Assembly (NCBI GenBank): GCA_904501875.1
Contig: CAJGCQ010000080.1
Span: 1-5,236, forward strand
Direction of reading: 5' to 3'
From: Clostridiaceae bacterium
GTDB lineage: Bacteria; Bacillota; Clostridia; Oscillospirales; Acutalibacteraceae
Length of the DNA stretch: 5,236 bases
In this document: piece after piece, positions 4,766 to 5,236 of the stretch
How the letters are laid out: each line of letters starts with the position of its first letter
Numbering within the stretch: the first letter of the stretch is position 1
Notes under the pieces: generated by a model
Database searches by the model: none
The model's input: only the letters and a program-made list of their open reading frames with translations
Told to the model about the DNA's origin: nothing
Translations under genes and position numbers: made by a program

Positions 4766-5236
4766 TTAAATTTTTATACTGACTTCTCCTGAGGAGAGAA
4801 GTGTTTCCTCACCATTTGGATATTTTACCCTAAGATGACAATTTTCGTCAATATCAAGGGCAAGGGCGGGAGATGAACCCGAAGATGATATGATATTAAC
4901 CTGTTTGCCGAGAACTATACAGCGCTCACGGTAAGCTTTAAGATATTTTCGCTCGGAAATATCCTTGTAGTACTTAAAAAAGCTTTCAAGCACAGCCGCA
5001 GTAAGCTTACTGCGAAGTCGGTCATTTTGCTCCTTAAAGATTGCTCCTGCGATATCTTTAATTTCATCGGGGAAACCGCCCTTTGGCTCATAGGCATTAA
5101 TACCTATTCCTATAACTGCGTAATCAAGAGTGCCGCTTTCTATGTTAAGTGAGGCTTCGGTAAGTATTCCGCAGATTTTTTTACCATCTATAAGCACATC
5201 ATTAACCCATTTAATATCCGTTTTCCTGCCGCTTAA
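4766..5236 (-). CDS. birA: Biotin-[acetyl-CoA-carboxylase] ligase BirA (partial, N-terminus beyond window)
   Basis: Biotin-protein ligase, which forms biotinyl-5'-AMP and transfers biotin to the acceptor lysine of carboxylase biotin carrier domains. The minus-strand frame is open for 156 codons from the right edge to the TAA at 4768-4766. It enters with LSGRKTDIKWVNDVLIDGKK, containing the catalytic-domain motif KWxND with its biotinyl-AMP-contacting lysine; GILTE and the GIGIN motif follow (visible residues about 22-26 and 43-47). The last 50 or so residues form the small C-terminal domain ending in the characteristic SGEVSIKI. A GTG at 5197-5195 (within NDV) would look like a start, but the conserved upstream residues show the gene continues past the edge. 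Depending on whether an N-terminal helix-turn-helix is present (full length about 320 versus 240-260), 90-170 residues are missing, so a repressor role cannot be judged. Confidence 0.93.
   Translation of the reverse strand, partial: LSGRKTDIKWVNDVLIDGKKICGILTEASLNIESGTLDYAVIGIGINAYEPKGGFPDEIKDIAGAIFKEQNDRLRSKLTAAVLESFFKYYKDISERKYLKAYRERCIVLGKQVNIISSSGSSPALALDIDENCHLRVKYPNGEETLLSSGEVSIKI

Noticed and set aside
4782..4802. Inverted repeat at the 3' end of birA (ACTTCTCC / GGAGAGAAGT) as a possible birA terminator
   Set aside because: The stem has a 2-nt bulge, lies within the coding region, and no T-tract follows directly; the nearest T run on the minus strand is about 30 nt further on.
5195..5197. 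GTG as the start of a short 143-residue biotin ligase
   Set aside because: The in-frame residues before it complete the conserved KWVND motif, so the gene continues beyond the right edge.
1..5236. Search by eye for a CRISPR array, tRNA, insertion sequence, toxin-antitoxin or defence cassette
   Set aside because: No spaced direct repeats, tRNA-like cloverleaf, transposase motif or paired small genes were seen; every gene belongs to a known housekeeping, sporulation or kinase family.

Overview
The window reads as chromosomal DNA of an endospore-forming anaerobic Firmicute (class Clostridia), most likely a gut Ruminococcaceae/Oscillospiraceae-type lineage. The basis is a recognisable spoIIGA-sigE pair, sigma-A promoters of the TTGACA-N17-TAAAAT kind, G-rich ribosome binding sites with some TTG starts, and a short dispersed-repeat motif of a kind I associate with gut Clostridia. 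The assignment to a lineage is inference. The sequence directly supports Clostridia-like sporulation genes.

Layout from left to right. Positions 1-554 (minus) hold most of an AzlC-type branched-chain amino acid exporter subunit, cut by the window edge at its C-terminus. It diverges from a DegV-family fatty-acid-binding protein gene (814-1665, plus). Each has its own consensus promoter in the 259-bp gap. The degV gene ends at a strong intrinsic terminator (1751-1797), preceded by a small palindromic dispersed repeat (about 1674-1731).

Positions 1861-3766 (plus) form the sporulation block. It starts with a promoter that has a good -10, a poor -35 and a near-consensus Spo0A box at the -35. The genes are spoIIGA (membrane aspartic protease), sigE (pro-sigma-E) and a small DUF1294 membrane protein gene. 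SpoIIGA processes pro-SigE, so the first two genes are a protease-substrate pair. The usual third gene of this neighbourhood in Bacillus and many clostridia, sigG, is not present; DUF1294 takes its place. A perfect 15-bp hairpin (3844-3876) separates this block from the convergent minus-strand genes.

Positions 3897-5236 (minus) hold a stand-alone bacterial tyrosine kinase of the CpsD/CapB type with its own extended -10 promoter, and upstream of it the C-terminal two thirds or so of biotin-protein ligase BirA, cut by the right edge.

Every long gap is accounted for by promoters, terminators or the repeat. I see no CRISPR array, tRNA, rRNA, IS element, defence cassette or phage gene. I did not find a novel multi-gene system. 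The most useful leads are the Spo0A-type promoter geometry, the DUF1294 gene in the sigG position, the shortened pro-SigE N-terminus, and the orphan tyrosine kinase.
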